From the NCBI GenBank assembly GCA_023630585.1, contig CM042558.1, positions 9,210,800-9,274,799 on the forward strand: 64,000 bases of DNA, in the 5' to 3' direction. A program made the position numbers and the translations under genes. Below the pieces are notes generated by a model. It searched no databases, was not told the DNA's origin, and worked only from the letters and a program-made list of their open reading frames with translations. This DNA is from Cranoglanis bouderius. Taxonomy: Eukaryota; Chordata; Actinopteri; Siluriformes; Cranoglanididae. This document shows, in pieces, positions 21,985 through 35,500 of this stretch (within the stretch, counting starts at the first letter, position 1; each line of letters starts with the position of its first letter).

Positions 21985-22215
21985 TGCTATGGCCTTCATA
22001 TTCGCCAGATCTCATTCCAAATGAACACAGAATTTGGGAGATTTTGGACTGATGTGTTAGACAGCACTCTCTACCGCCATCATCAAAATACCAGCTGAGG
22101 GAATGTCTTTGTAAGAATGCTGTTCATCTCTCCGGTACTGTTCCACAGACTTGCAGAATCAGTGCCACGCTGCACTGAAGCTGTTCTGGTGGCTCATGGT
22201 GGCTGAACACCTTAC
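21985..22215 (+). mobile_element. Tc1-like transposase 3' remnant
   Basis: Translation of the region near 21990-22050 gives a decayed version of the WPxxSPDLNPxEHxWxxL block that carries the third catalytic residue of Tc1 transposases (seen as SPDLIPNEH and IWEILD). No terminal repeats were found. Adjacent sequence matches the usual C-terminal tail only loosely. Confidence 0.6.
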
Positions 22216-23258
22216 TAAATCACCTTGTATTGTTTTTTCCCCTTTAATTTGTCACTTATCTGTATATAACATCAATACATGAATATAAAATTAATAACCA
22301 CAGCATCACTTTCAGCCAACAATATGACACAATACATAAAAACTAGTCAGTATATACAGTCATTGATTAAACTCGGTACAGAAGCCAGATAACAGTCTGT
22401 CCTGGCTTGAAGCCCTCACTGTAATCTGAGGCCAGATTTAGTTCATTAAGAGCACGTGACAGTGCCAAGCAGCAGCAGGTAATACAATACGCCAGGGGAG
22501 GTTTAGTTAGAAAATCAAGGCCTGTCCTGGGGCTTCATTTATAAACAGCACAAACACACAAAATCACCAGAAGGCAACAGATTCCTTAGCTGGAGGATAT
22601 GTTGTATATATCACTTAGGAGTGGCTGTGGGAGAGGAGCACTGGGCTTGACACTTTTGGGCTTGACTGTGATTTGTAGAGGTGAATACATTTAAAGAAAT
22701 GTTTATACTGTTGAGTAACTCTGGATGTTTTTGCCCTGAAGCTTTACTGAACATTGTGCCCTACATTAAGGCATTGAACCTTGCAAGTTGCAGACAGCTT
22801 GTATCATCCACCTGTCAGTCAGATTCACTGTGATGCAACTATTAGAGTCTCGCTTCTGAATAAGATGCTCTGATTGGCTTCGGTGTCACATAGCAAAGCT
22901 GAAAGATAAAAACAAACATGCCAAAACTGTCACTCTGTATATCATCAGCAAACATAGTGACTAACAAATTTCGCCACAGCTTGATGATGGAAGGAAGTGA
23001 CAAATAGTTCTCAAGTTCACGAATACTGCACAATATATCACATTTTACAGGAAACAAACTGAATCTTCTGACTCAGAGATTTTTTGAAGCAGTAATACTC
23101 TAAAGACGATGAGAATGTCATCCCGCCAGCGGGATTACAGGCTAATACTGTGATTTCCAATGCCATTTGCAAATGTATTTGTCTACCAATATAACACATC
23201 TGCAAACAGCTAGCATGGAATTTCTGCACAGTTAAGTAAACAAGGCCCTAGGCTAGCC
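22216..23258. other. Intergenic / probable 3' UTR of the GSG1L2-like gene
   Basis: Lies immediately downstream of the minus-strand stop codon at 23259. No exon, RNA gene or repeat was recognised. The end of the transcript cannot be placed. Confidence 0.4.
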
Positions 23259-23538
23259 TCAGCAGTACTCCTCCCCCTGCCGATCTCCCATGTCGTGGTT
23301 GGACAGCTTACGGCTCGGACTGGACAGCTCCAGCAGTTCCTCGGCCGTGCTGGGCACTGAGCTGATATACATGTCCCACATCTGCTCTGGGCAATCCAGC
23401 TCCAGGAGTTGTTGTTTGATCTTCAGGTTCTTCTCCATGTTCCTCCGCTTGTGCTTGAACTCCAGGATAGTCTTTGTGTATCTGTTGATGGTGGTCACCG
23501 AGGACGCCATGCATGCTGTGAAAGAACCCCAGGCCAAC
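23259..23538 (-). CDS. gsg1l2: GSG1L2-like exon 5, fourth span and tail
   Basis: The acceptor reads tttctgcag before 23538. The exon completes Met205, then LAWGSFTACMASSVTTINRY (span 4) and the basic juxtamembrane segment EFKHKRRNMEKNLK. The tail is acidic and Ser-rich with a terminal EEYC. The frame ends in a stop at 23259-23261. Confidence 0.9.
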
Positions 23539-26500
23539 CTGCAGAAAGGAACACACATATAATAATAAGTTTCTGCAGCTGTTAAGAGGGAAAATAAGAG
23601 GGCAAAGGGTAAAGTGAAGTAAAGTAAACGCAGAAGATGCTTACATGTAAGACCAGCTGTAATCCCAGCTTTGGGGTTTCCAGTCCTCAGGGCCCAGACT
23701 TACAGTGAGCTGAAAAGCTGTTGTGTACATCATGTGTGCTACCATGCCAAGAAGACCTGAAGAATAACACCCAAAACACATTATTTGGGGCTTTCAAAGA
23801 AAAAGTAAAACAGGATATAGTTAGTATACAATGCACCATATGTCCTATAATAGGTACAAACTAAATAATATACAATGTCCTCAAGAATTATGGTCTTCAT
23901 AAAAATGGGCAACAATTATATGAAATAAACTTTATATCAAATCCCCAGATTTTGTTTTTTATTGCATTTTACAAAAAATCCCACCTTTTTTGGAAATGGG
24001 GTTAGTAGTATATTATTATGTATAGTATGTATTATTCATCACAAAAACATCAAATTTAACACCCCATAATAGCATTTTAAATAAATGCAAACAAATGATT
24101 AAACAAACCAACACTGTCATTTTCTCTCAGTCTCCAAACACTCTATTAACCATATTATGTTTCCCTGGGGTATAAATATATGGTTACACACATGTAAAAT
24201 CCATCATCCATTACAAAATTGTCCATTTCCATATGAAAAAATAAAGAACTTCCAACACGTGTGGTTGTTGACCTGCACAAATCAAGTAATACATATAAAA
24301 ATACATAAGTAGTTAAAAGCCATTAAGCACAATTAGTGCAATAACATTTCTGAAACAGATGGAGATTTACCAGGATTAGACCTAAGAGCACAATTTCTTT
24401 CCTCAAAGTGATGAGGGTGGTGAAGGTGAGAAAAAAAGAGCCCACAAATCACAGTTTAAGAATTGCACAGTTCAGATTCTTGCGGTTGTCAAGTTTCAAA
24501 ATCAGCTGTGAAACTCCACTTTCATAACAACAAGCTGCTTGAAAGTAACCATTCCTGAGAGCATTCCTGGAATGTTCTTCAATGCAGCTTGCCATTAGGG
24601 GACAGTGTTACACCACATAAGGAGACGAGACCCATTAGAAGATGCACTGAATGTCACGGCCCTTCCAGAGTCGCCTCCTAATGAGACGGCTCTTCTCCCT
24701 TTCTCCAACTACATATTTAAACAATATAAATATCCACTTAACTAAACATCCAAGTGCTCTAATGTTTATACTCCATCTTGATGTCATCATTAAAGGCTCT
24801 TGCAGATAAAGGGCACTAGGGAAGTGATGTAAAATTGTTTTTATGAAGAGAATTGTTTATCTCAGATGTCTAGCACTGATTTACCTTTGTGGCACTGCTT
24901 AAGGGAATCGGAGCATGAATGTTTTAGGAGACACTGTTATCTGTTCTGATGGACTTCACTGGGTGCAACTCAGCAACAGGAATACAGGACACACAAAGTC
25001 GAACACATTAGGTCATTTGGGGTTCATCCTCTAAATAACGCGCGTCAGAAGTAAATGAAGCAGTGCAATCTATCTGCATGAAGCACTACAACCTAAAAGG
25101 ACTATGTGGAATTAGTATTTGGTAGCTCTACCCCCTCAAAAAAAACATACAGCTAGAGAAGTAGAAATGACTGATGCATCAGTCTTTTTTCATTCTTGAT
25201 AGATAGTATTAATATGAGTATATCTGATAGGTGATTTTGCTAACACTTTACTAAGGGCCACGACCACACATACATACACCCATATGGAGGCCTTTCCTAG
25301 CGTATTTGCAGCACCTGGTTAGTATAGTGGACAGTACACACAATTGTCTAGAATGTCTTTGTATGCTGTAGCATTACAATTTCCCTTCACTGGAACTAAG
25401 AGGATCAAACTTGTTCCAACATGACAATGCCCATGATGACAAAACGAGGTCCATGAAGACATGGCCTGCCAAGGTTGGAGTGGAAGAACTCGAGTGGCCT
25501 GCACAGAGCCCTGACCTCAACCCTACTGAACACCTTTGAGATGAACTGGAACACTGACTGCATCCCAGATCTCCTCAACCGACATCTATGCAGCCACTAA
25601 ACAACTCCTCGTTAGTATAGTGGACAGTATCTCCGCCTGTCACGCGGAAGACCGGGGTTCGATTCCCCGACGGGGAGGATGACTCATTTTGGGCCAGTGG
25701 TGGCTCAACGGTTAAAGCTCTGGGTTACTGATCAGAAGGTTGGGGGTTCACCAGGCATCATTAGATCTATGGATGGCAGCCTGTGTTGTGGTCAAATTCG
25801 ACCAAAATCAAACTTTTTGCTCATGCACACCATCAGTAGGTTTGGTGACAAAAGAGGACTACAAAGAAAAGCACCTGATACATACTGTAAAATAAGGTGA
25901 AATCATGAATTCTGCTAAGTACCAGGATATTTCAGTCCAAAATCTGATTGCCTCTGCCAGGAGGTTCAGACCTGGCCACAAACAGAGCTTTCAACTAGAT
26001 GAAGAATCAAACACACTTCCAAATCAACACAGAAACTGTTACACAAAATCAGTGTCTCTGGATTTAAGCCCTACTCAAAACTTGTGGTCTGAATTGAAGA
26101 GGGAAGTCCACATGCACAAAGATAAGAATGTAAAGAAGCTTAAAAATGTTCTGCATGGAGGAATGGACTCCTCTTAAAGTGTCTCCACTTTGTTAGACAT
26201 TACAGGTAGAGATTCAGTGCTGTTATTCTCTATTCTTCTAAGGCAAGTGTCACAAAATATCAGTTGTAACACTATTTGAAAGTTTTTGTAGAAAAAGTTG
26301 CACTTGCACTTAAAAATAAAACTAAACAATGTCCCTGTGATTTTGAGCTCAAAGTATCATTCATTGCATTGAATGCTATTCTTTATTCTTGCAATGTACA
26401 GTACATATAGTAATTATTTAAATGTCATAAGACTGACATAACCACGTCACACAGTTGTATAGCTGTCATGTTACCATTACTTGAAATTGTCATAACATAA

Positions 26501-29500
26501 TACCGTGACGAGCGATGCCCTGATATGTGATGCTTATGCCACATACTGATTTTTTGCTAAGTGCATTCTAGTTATCATGTTTTATGACAGATATTATGAC
26601 AAATACGTCATGATGCTTGACAAAGAACATCCACTCTGACCTGAAAAGAAATGTCATGGGGCATACATAATTTGAAATAAATGGTTATGACTTCTGTTAT
26701 TACATGCTGTTGTTAAGTCCATGGTAGTATATTACAGTCAAGAGCTTGTTATGACGTAACATGAAGCATTTAATGGTACAACTTGCAACCATTTCTGATA
26801 GGAAAACAGTCTCTTGTATGCTTCTACATATAAACCTTCAGTGGTTCACCCAGAAGGACAACCAAAGAATCCTTAAAGATTCTAAATGTAACATTTTTAA
26901 GGATATATACAAAACTATTCATGATGTATGTATTATAAGAGCTGTCATAAAACATAAGCTAACTATAGTACAGTGCTGTGAAAAAGTATTTGTCTGATTT
27001 ATTCTGTTTTTGTGTATGTCTCATACTAAATTGTTTCAGAAATGAAAACAAAATCTAAGCTAAAACAAAGGCAACCTGAGTAAACACAAAATACAGTTTT
27101 TAAATGATAATGTTATTTACTGAAGCAAAAAAGTTATCCAATACCAACTGGGCCTGTGTTAGAATGTATTTGCCCCCATAGTTATTGATTCCCCAAATCT
27201 ATGAAGCTGCATTCATAATGGGGTTCAACTGGACTAGACACAACCAGGCCTGATTACTGCAAACCCTGTTCAATCAAATCAATACTTAAATAGAACTTTT
27301 TCAACAGCATGAAGTTGGTTAAAAGGTCTTACCCAGTAACACACTATGCTAAAATTGAAAGAAATTCCAGAAATTATGAGGACAAAGGTGAAATACATCA
27401 GTCTGGGAAGGGCTACAAAGCTATTTCAAAGGCTCTGGGATTCCAAAGAACCACAGTGAGAGCCATTATCTCCAAATGGAAAAACTCAGCACAGTAGTGA
27501 ACCTTCCCAGAAATTCTTCCAAGAGCACAGCAACTACTCATCTAGGAAGTCACAAAAGAGACAAGCACAACATCAAAGGACCTACAGGCTTCTCTTGCAT
27601 CAATAAAGGTCACTGTTCATGACTCCACTATCAGAAAGACGCTGGGCAAAAATGGCTCCATGGAAGAGTGCCGAGGCGAAAACCACTGGTAACCCAGAAG
27701 AACATTAAGGCTCATCTGAATTTTGCCAAAACACACCTTGATGATCCTGAAACCTTTTGGGAGAATGTTCTGTGGATTGATGAGTCAAAAGTCCAACTGT
27801 TTAGAAGACAGGGGTCCCGTTACATCTGGCGTAAACCAAACACTGAATTCCACAAAAAGAACATCATACCACATTGGTGTTGGATAAATTTTTTTGCTTC
27901 AATAAAAAATAAAAAATAAAAACTGCATCGTTTGTTTACTCAGGTTGCTTTTGTTTTATGTTGTATTTCGTTTGAAGATCTAAAACTATTTATGCACACA
28001 CAGTGACAACTGTACAAGTATAATGTTTAATACCATGTTTAGTTCCAGCATCATTAATTAATGAATGGTAAATACTGACACTATGAACTGACTTTATTTG
28101 GTTGTATTTATTATCATTTTATTGCAATTTCTCTCGTTGACATACATATCTGTCTCTTTATATATACATGTCTCTCTGTCTAGCTTTTGCATTTTTCAGA
28201 ATTGTCTCCCATGTTGACATGACTGCAGCTTGCCATTAGGGGACAGTGTTACACCACATAAAGAGGCGAGACCTATTAGAAGATGCACTGAATGTCAGGG
28301 CCCTTCCAGAGTCAATGAGACGGCTCTTCTCCCTTTCTCCAACTACATATTTAAACAATATAAATATCCACTTAACTAAACATCCAAGTGCTCTAATGTT
28401 TATGCTCCATCTCGATGTCATCATTAAAGGCTCTTGCAGATAAAGGGCACTAGGGATCTGATGTAAAATTGTTTTTATGAAGAGAATTGTTTATCTCAGA
28501 TGTCTAGCACTGATTTACTTTTGTGGCACTGCTTAAGGGAATCGGAGCATGAATGTTTTAAGAGACACTGTTATCTGTTCTGATGGACTTCACTGGGTGC
28601 AACTTAGCAACAGGAATACAGGACACACAAAGTCGAACACATTAGGTCATTTGGTGTTCATCCTCTAAATAATGTGCATCAAAAGTAAATGATGCAGTGC
28701 AATCTATCTGCATGAAGCACTACAACCTAAAAGGACTATGTGGAATTAGTATTTGGTAGCCCTACCCCTTCAATAAAAAACAAAAAAACATACAGCTAGA
28801 GAAGTAGAAATGACTGATGCATCAGTCATTTTTCATTCTTGATAGATAGTATTGATATGAGTAGATCTATACGACTACACATACATACATTTTTATGTAG
28901 GCTTGTCCACTGTTTGCAGCTCCTCGTTAGTACAGTGGACGGTATCTCCGCCTGTCACCTCATGGCAGGTAGAGGATAGTTGGCATTCAGTGCCAGCCAA
29001 TCAAATTAAAGAACAGGGTTCGATTCCCAGACAGGGAGGATCAACTGTTTTGTGGCAGTGGTAGCTCAACGGCTAAAGCTCTGGTTTACTGCTCAAAAGG
29101 TTGGTGGTTCAAGCCCCACACTGCCAACCTGACATTATTGGGCCCTTGAGCAAGCCCCTTAACTGTAACTGCTTCCTAACAAGCTGGGATATTTGAAAAA
29201 AAGAATTTCAATGTGCTGTAATGTATATGTGACAAAAAAAAGGGTTCTTTTTCTTCTGTTGCCACAAATCTGAAAGCACACAATTGTCTAGAATGTCTTT
29301 GTATGCTGTAGCATTACAATTTCCCTTCACTGGAACTAAGAGGATCAAACTTGTTCCAACATGACAATGCCCATGATGACAAAGCGAGGTCCATGAAGAC
29401 ATGGCCTGCCAAGGTTGGAGTGGAAGAACTCGAGTGGCCTGCACAGAGCCCTGACCTCAACCCTACTGAACACCTTTGAGATGAACTGGAACACTGACTG

Positions 29501-32500
29501 CATCCCAGATCTCCTCGACTGACATGAGTGCACGACCTCACTAATGCTTTTGTGGCTAAATGGGCAAATCCCCACAGCCATGCTCCAAAATCTAGTGGAA
29601 AGTCTTCTGAGAAGAGTGGAGGTTATTACAACAGCAAAGCGAGGACTAAAGCTGGAATGGGATGTTCAGAAAGCACAGCTGGGTGTGATAGTCAGGTGTC
29701 CACTTACATTATTAATGTATTTGTACACAATGTAGGTTAACCCAAGCATTATATTACTTAAACCACGTGGTAAGGACTGTGGTATATAATAATAAGAGTA
29801 GTTGTTAATATGTAATATGTATAGTAAAATGTTACAGTGAATTTTAATAATAATAACTGTAAATTCTTTTTAAAAGTTGCTGCTGCATGGTATCTGGTGC
29901 ACATGTCAGATCAGCTAAATCTAGCATTTCAGGCCAGTAGTAAGTAAGTGAGTCTAATACTGATCCTTAGTATTAAAAGAGCGCATCCCTGCTATAAATA
30001 AAAAGTAAGCTTTTTTCCCTGAGTTACTACAATGTTTTCCACGTATAAAGTATTATATTTCCGGGATCAACCTTACACTGTCTCGCTCTCTAGCTCTTTC
30101 AATTGCGTTCTCTCTTTCAGCTCAGTGTGTCTTATTGATTAATGAATAAATCTGTCCTTCCAGCAGGGTGTAAAATCTCATCTGTGTGGATTTCATCACA
30201 TCAGACCAAATAAATAAAAAAAAGTGCAACCAAATGCATTCACCAGTCTGCTTAATTCATATAAGAGAAGTCAGTGAAACAGACCACATTCAGCAGAGCA
30301 ATACTAAATTGAGCCTTCTTCATGCTAAATTCAGTTACAAGTTACACAGCAATGCAATACTGCAACTGATACCGCGGTCATCACAAAAAACAATTATGCA
30401 GTACTATTTTAAATCTACCTGAACCAATAATATAATTAGTACTGCAACTGATTCCAGAGAAACAAATCCAAAATATAATATGGATTTGGCTTGTACTTAC
30501 GAGTGTTATGCATTATGAGTATGAAATATATGTTCATCTGGTTTTGGATTAAAAGAAAGAAATACATCACTGTAAGTAATGCTTAATATTCTGGTGCCAG
30601 GATGCCAATAATTCTGGAGCTGACTGTATATCATAATAATGAACAACAGTCAAGAGACTGTCAGTGTCAATATGTTAGGAATAAAACACGACAGGGTGTG
30701 CTGTTAAAGGAAAATAATCAATGACAGGGTGGTGTGATGTTTGTTTTCTGGGACGTGGGAGGAATAAATGATTTCTGAATCAAAATGTATTTTTAATAAG
30801 TAGTTTTTACCTAAAACAGAAATGCTTTTTATTTAAAAATAAATAGCTTCCTTAAACAATTAGCTTTTATTCAGAACTTAGAGGAGAAGCAGACAAGTGC
30901 TTAGGAATTGGGGAAGAAGTTTTGGCTCTCTCATGAAGCTGGTTCAGAAGATGCTAAGGGTTTGAAAAGTTTCATCAGGAATACTGTTAAGATTTTGTTA
31001 AGAATTCAAAATATAAAATAGTTTTGATCTGTCTAACACTGTTCTTGTTCATTGCACAGTTCCATATGTGTTGTTTCATAGTGTTTATGTCTTCTAAAAT
31101 AGTAAAAATGAAGATAAATCTTCTATGAGCAGGCGTGTCCAAATTTTGACTGGTAATGTATATATTTCAGTGACTCATGTTAAAATAAAGTAAAATTTTC
31201 TTAAGATTTTCTGTTCATGTATTACCATGAATCTTTAAATTTAAAAGCTTTAAATGCATAAAGAAGCAAAAAATGGCAAAGGATTGTATAATGTGAGGCT
31301 CACAGAGTATCTCTCTCTGATAGTGAGACTCTGGTTTTTTATATGCTCTCTGAATGCAGGATCACGATTCAGATGCCTGGTCTACAGGAAAAGCAAAGAC
31401 CAGCCTGCTGCAGCACAAACATCAAACTCTCACTCTCCTCACACCACAAACGGCGCCATCCCCTGAGAAAAGTGTCACTGACGTGGCCAAAGTTCCGACA
31501 CGACATCTGAACAGCACCCTGCTGAGCCCACTCCGGCTTGTTTACACGCCAAGCCATCCCTATAGACAGCTGTGTGATCACAGAGATATGCAAAATGTGA
31601 TAGTTTTGTTTGAATCATGATGAGGCGTGGGTGTGCCGGTTTCTGAAATGACCCACACAAGCAGAAGGCAAACTTGCTCTTACAATTGCACTGATGTATA
31701 CAGTTCAAACAAATCAAAGCGGTTACCTGACAAGACGGTGAATATGGCGGCAAAGGCGTTGAGTTTGAGTCCATCAATGACGTTTCCAAAGTGGCAGACC
31801 TCGATAGACATGAGGATTCCACCAGTGGCCAGGAGCAGGATGTATAGACATTCTGCAACGATGCACAGCCACAAGACCCCTGGAAGAGAGAAGCAGTTAA
31901 TTTCCTATTTATGTGAATGAGACAGAGCAGTGATTTCTAGAGACAGCATGAAAACTGACATGTGAACTGAGATTTTCTGAATTCTATGCAAAAATCCTAA
32001 TTTTGCCTAATTTTTGCCAAAACCGATCCTATGGTGCATGTGGTCTGTCGTTTCTTCAGTTCCCCCAGTCACAGCTTTAGTTTTTACCAGACATCAGTTC
32101 CTATTGTATCTTATCCTGTTATATACAACCTCTTAAACCTATAACAGCACTGAAACTGCTCTTCTTCGTCTGGTTAATGACATTCTCCTGTCCATTGATT
32201 CTGGGTTAATAAATATTTTAATTCTCCTTGATCTAAGCTCTGCATGTGACACTGTCTGTCATAATATACTTATCTCTCGTCTCTCTGAAATCGGCATCAC
32301 TGGTCCAGCTCTCTCCTGGCTTATCTCCTACCTCAATGACAGAAAGTATTATATCACTATTGAAGTGTACAAATCCGCCACTGCTCCTCTGATGCAGGGT
32401 GTTCCTCAAGGTTCCGTTCTTGGGCCACTACTGTTTATCATTTATATGTATCCACTTGGTGACATCATACGCATGCATGGACTTCAATTTCACTGTTATG

Positions 32501-35500
32501 CTGACGACATCCAAATTTGCCTTACCACTAGCTCTGATAACCCATCCTTCTCTGATTCACTCACTGCATGTATTAGGGACATCAAGCACTGGATGTCCCT
32601 GAACTTTTTAAAACTGATTGATAACAAAACTGAAATATTGTTTATTGGTTCGACTACATCAGGCAAAAGGATGGATACGTCATTTGATATTGATGGGGTT
32701 CCTGTTAAATATTCTTCCTCTGCCCGTAATCTTGGTGTTGTATTTGACACAACTCTCTCTTTTGATTCCCATATTAACGCTATAGTTAAAAACTCCTTTT
32801 ACCACCTTCGTAATATTGCGTGTCTTCGATCCTCTCTCACTCTGACTGATGCTGAAATCTTAGTTCATGCCCTAATCGCTTCACGTCTGGATAACTGTAA
32901 TGCCCTATTTACTGGCTTGCCCAAAAAATAAATAAATAAATAAATAAAAATGTCAAGATTACAGTATGTTCAAAACACAGCTGCAAGGGTTCTCACCTCC
33001 ACCAGGCGCTGTTCATATCACTCCTCTCCTGTATGATCTCCACTGGCTACCTGTGGTATCACGTATTCAATTTAAGATACCACTTCTAACATTCAAGGCA
33101 CTAAATGGTCTTGCCCCTCCTTACTTGTCTGACTTACTTCACCCATACTGCCCTACCCGGTCCCTTAGATCATCAGAACTTGGCCTCTTGTCCATACCTA
33201 GATTTCGGCTGTCCGCTGCAGGTGGAAGGTCATTTTGTGTTGCGGCTTCAAAACTACCTCTTATTATCTTTAGCATCTCTTCTCTGCCTAGTTTCAAGAC
33301 CCAGCTAAAAACGTATCTGTCTGAAATGTGCTTTCAATGATGTGAACTGTGTTGTATGTATTTGTATGTATTTTATGTATTTGATATATACTGTGTAAAG
33401 CGACCTTGAGCTTTGGAAAAGAGACAAACTACAAGGGACACGTTGCATGCTAGTGAGAAGTATACTGTATGTATCTGTATAATTTTGTGCACTCCTAGAG
33501 GACTTCTAATTTTTTTTAACCAAAAACAAATTCTGAAGAAGATAAACAGAACATCACTATGTTTTTCCAAGTCAAAACAGAAGAAAAAAAATTATTTTTT
33601 TTTTCAACTTTTTCTTCATTTTTTTTTATTTATTATTTAATGTTTAACATGCCACCATGACAAAAGCACTATGTTATAATCTCTGATGAGTATTTCAGTT
33701 CTGTCTTTTTTTTTTACACTACAGATTAGTGTAGTAACCTCTACTACAGTTAAGTATGTCCTTTTGCTTGTATGAATGAAGTACAGATTCTGACTGGGTG
33801 AAATATATATACAACCACTAATTCCGAAAAAGTTGGGACAGTATGGAAAATGCTAATAAAAGGAGTGACTTGTAAATGTACTTTGACTTGTATTTAAACA
33901 ACAACAAAAAAAAAACGTATAAAGACGAGGTATTTGATGTTTTACCTAATCAACTGCATCGTTTAAAGATAAACGTTTATTTTGAAATTGATGCATGCAA
34001 CACGTTCCAATAAAGATGGGACAGGGGCAATTTAGGACTAATAGCGATGTGACAAGTTGAAATAAGAAGGTGATGTGAAACAGGTGAGGCAATCGTCTAA
34101 TCATAGTATATAAAGGCCTAGTCCTTCAAGAGCAAGGATGGGTCGAGGCTCGCCAATCTGCCAACGGATGCGTCAGCGAATAATCCAACACTTTGAGAAC
34201 AACATTCCCCAAAGACAAATCGGTAGGATTTTGGGCGTTTCACCTTCTACAGTGCACAATATAATTAAAAGATTCAAGGAATCTGGTCAAATCTCGGTGC
34301 GTAAAGGGCGAGGCCGAAAACCACTTCTGAATGTGCGTGATCTCCGATCCCTCAGACGTCACTGTCTTAAAATCCGTCACGAGTCTCTAATGGATATCCT
34401 GACATGGGCTCGGGAATACTTTGGTAAACATTTGTCAGTCAACACCATTTGCCACTGCATCCACAGATGCAAGTTAAGGCTTTACTATGCAAAGCAGAAG
34501 CCATACATCAACACTGTCCAGAAGCACTGCCGACTTCTCTGGGCTCGGTCTCATCTGAGATGGACAGTAGCACAGTGGAATCGTGTTTTGTGGTCTGATG
34601 AGTCAACATTTCAAATAGTTTTTGGACAAACCAGCTGTCGTGTTCTCAGGGCCAAAGAGGAAAAGGACCATCCAAACTGTTATCAGTGTCAGGTCCAAAA
34701 GCCAGTGTCTGTCATGGTATGTGGGTGTTTCAGTACCCATGGCATGTGTAACTTGCACATCTGTGAGGGCACCATTAATGCAGAAAGATACGTACACATT
34801 TTGGAGCAACATATGCTGCCATCCAGAGCAGGACAACCACATTCAAACCACATTCTGCCTGGATTACAAGCGTATGGTTGAGTAAACAGAGAGTGCGGGT
34901 GCTAGCATGGCCTGCCTGCAGTCCTGACCTGTCTCCAATTGAGAATGCATGGCGCATTATGAAGCACAAAATAAGGCACCAAAGGCCCGTACAGTTGCGC
35001 AGCTGAAGAAATGCATAATGGATGAATGGGGGAAAATTCTGCTTGCTAAACTTAACCAACTGGTGTCTTCAGTGCCCAAACTCTTAATAAGTGTTATTAA
35101 AAGAAAAGGTGATGTTACATAGTGGCAAACAGTCGACTGTCCCAACTTTTTTGGAATGTGTGAGTCATCAGATTTGAAATGAGTGTATATTTTCAAAAAT
35201 AAATTAAATTAAAAAAGTGAAACATCAAATAATGTGTTAATAATGTGTTTTCAATATAGTACAGGGTGAATTGAATTTTCACATGACTATTTTTGTTTGT
35301 TTTTTTGTTTTTTTTTGCATTTTCCATACTGTCCCAACTTTTTCGGAATTAGGGTTATAGAAAATAAATGAGCAAACCCAGGTATATTTTCCAAAAGCCC
35401 TGCCACACAATTTATGTTACCAAGTCTAGTGTAATCAATGCATGAAAATAATAAAACTACATGCTAAAAAGACTTGCATTACAAAAACCCAAAGGTCAAC

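Noticed and set aside
23290..23562. 90-codon plus-strand frame over exon 5
   Set aside because: It is the antisense shadow of the GSG1L2-like exon; the minus strand has the family match and splice sites.
34138..34881. 247-residue DNA-binding protein gene
   Set aside because: Lies between TA-flanked inverted repeats, is a Tc1 transposase by motif, and is frameshifted; not a host gene.
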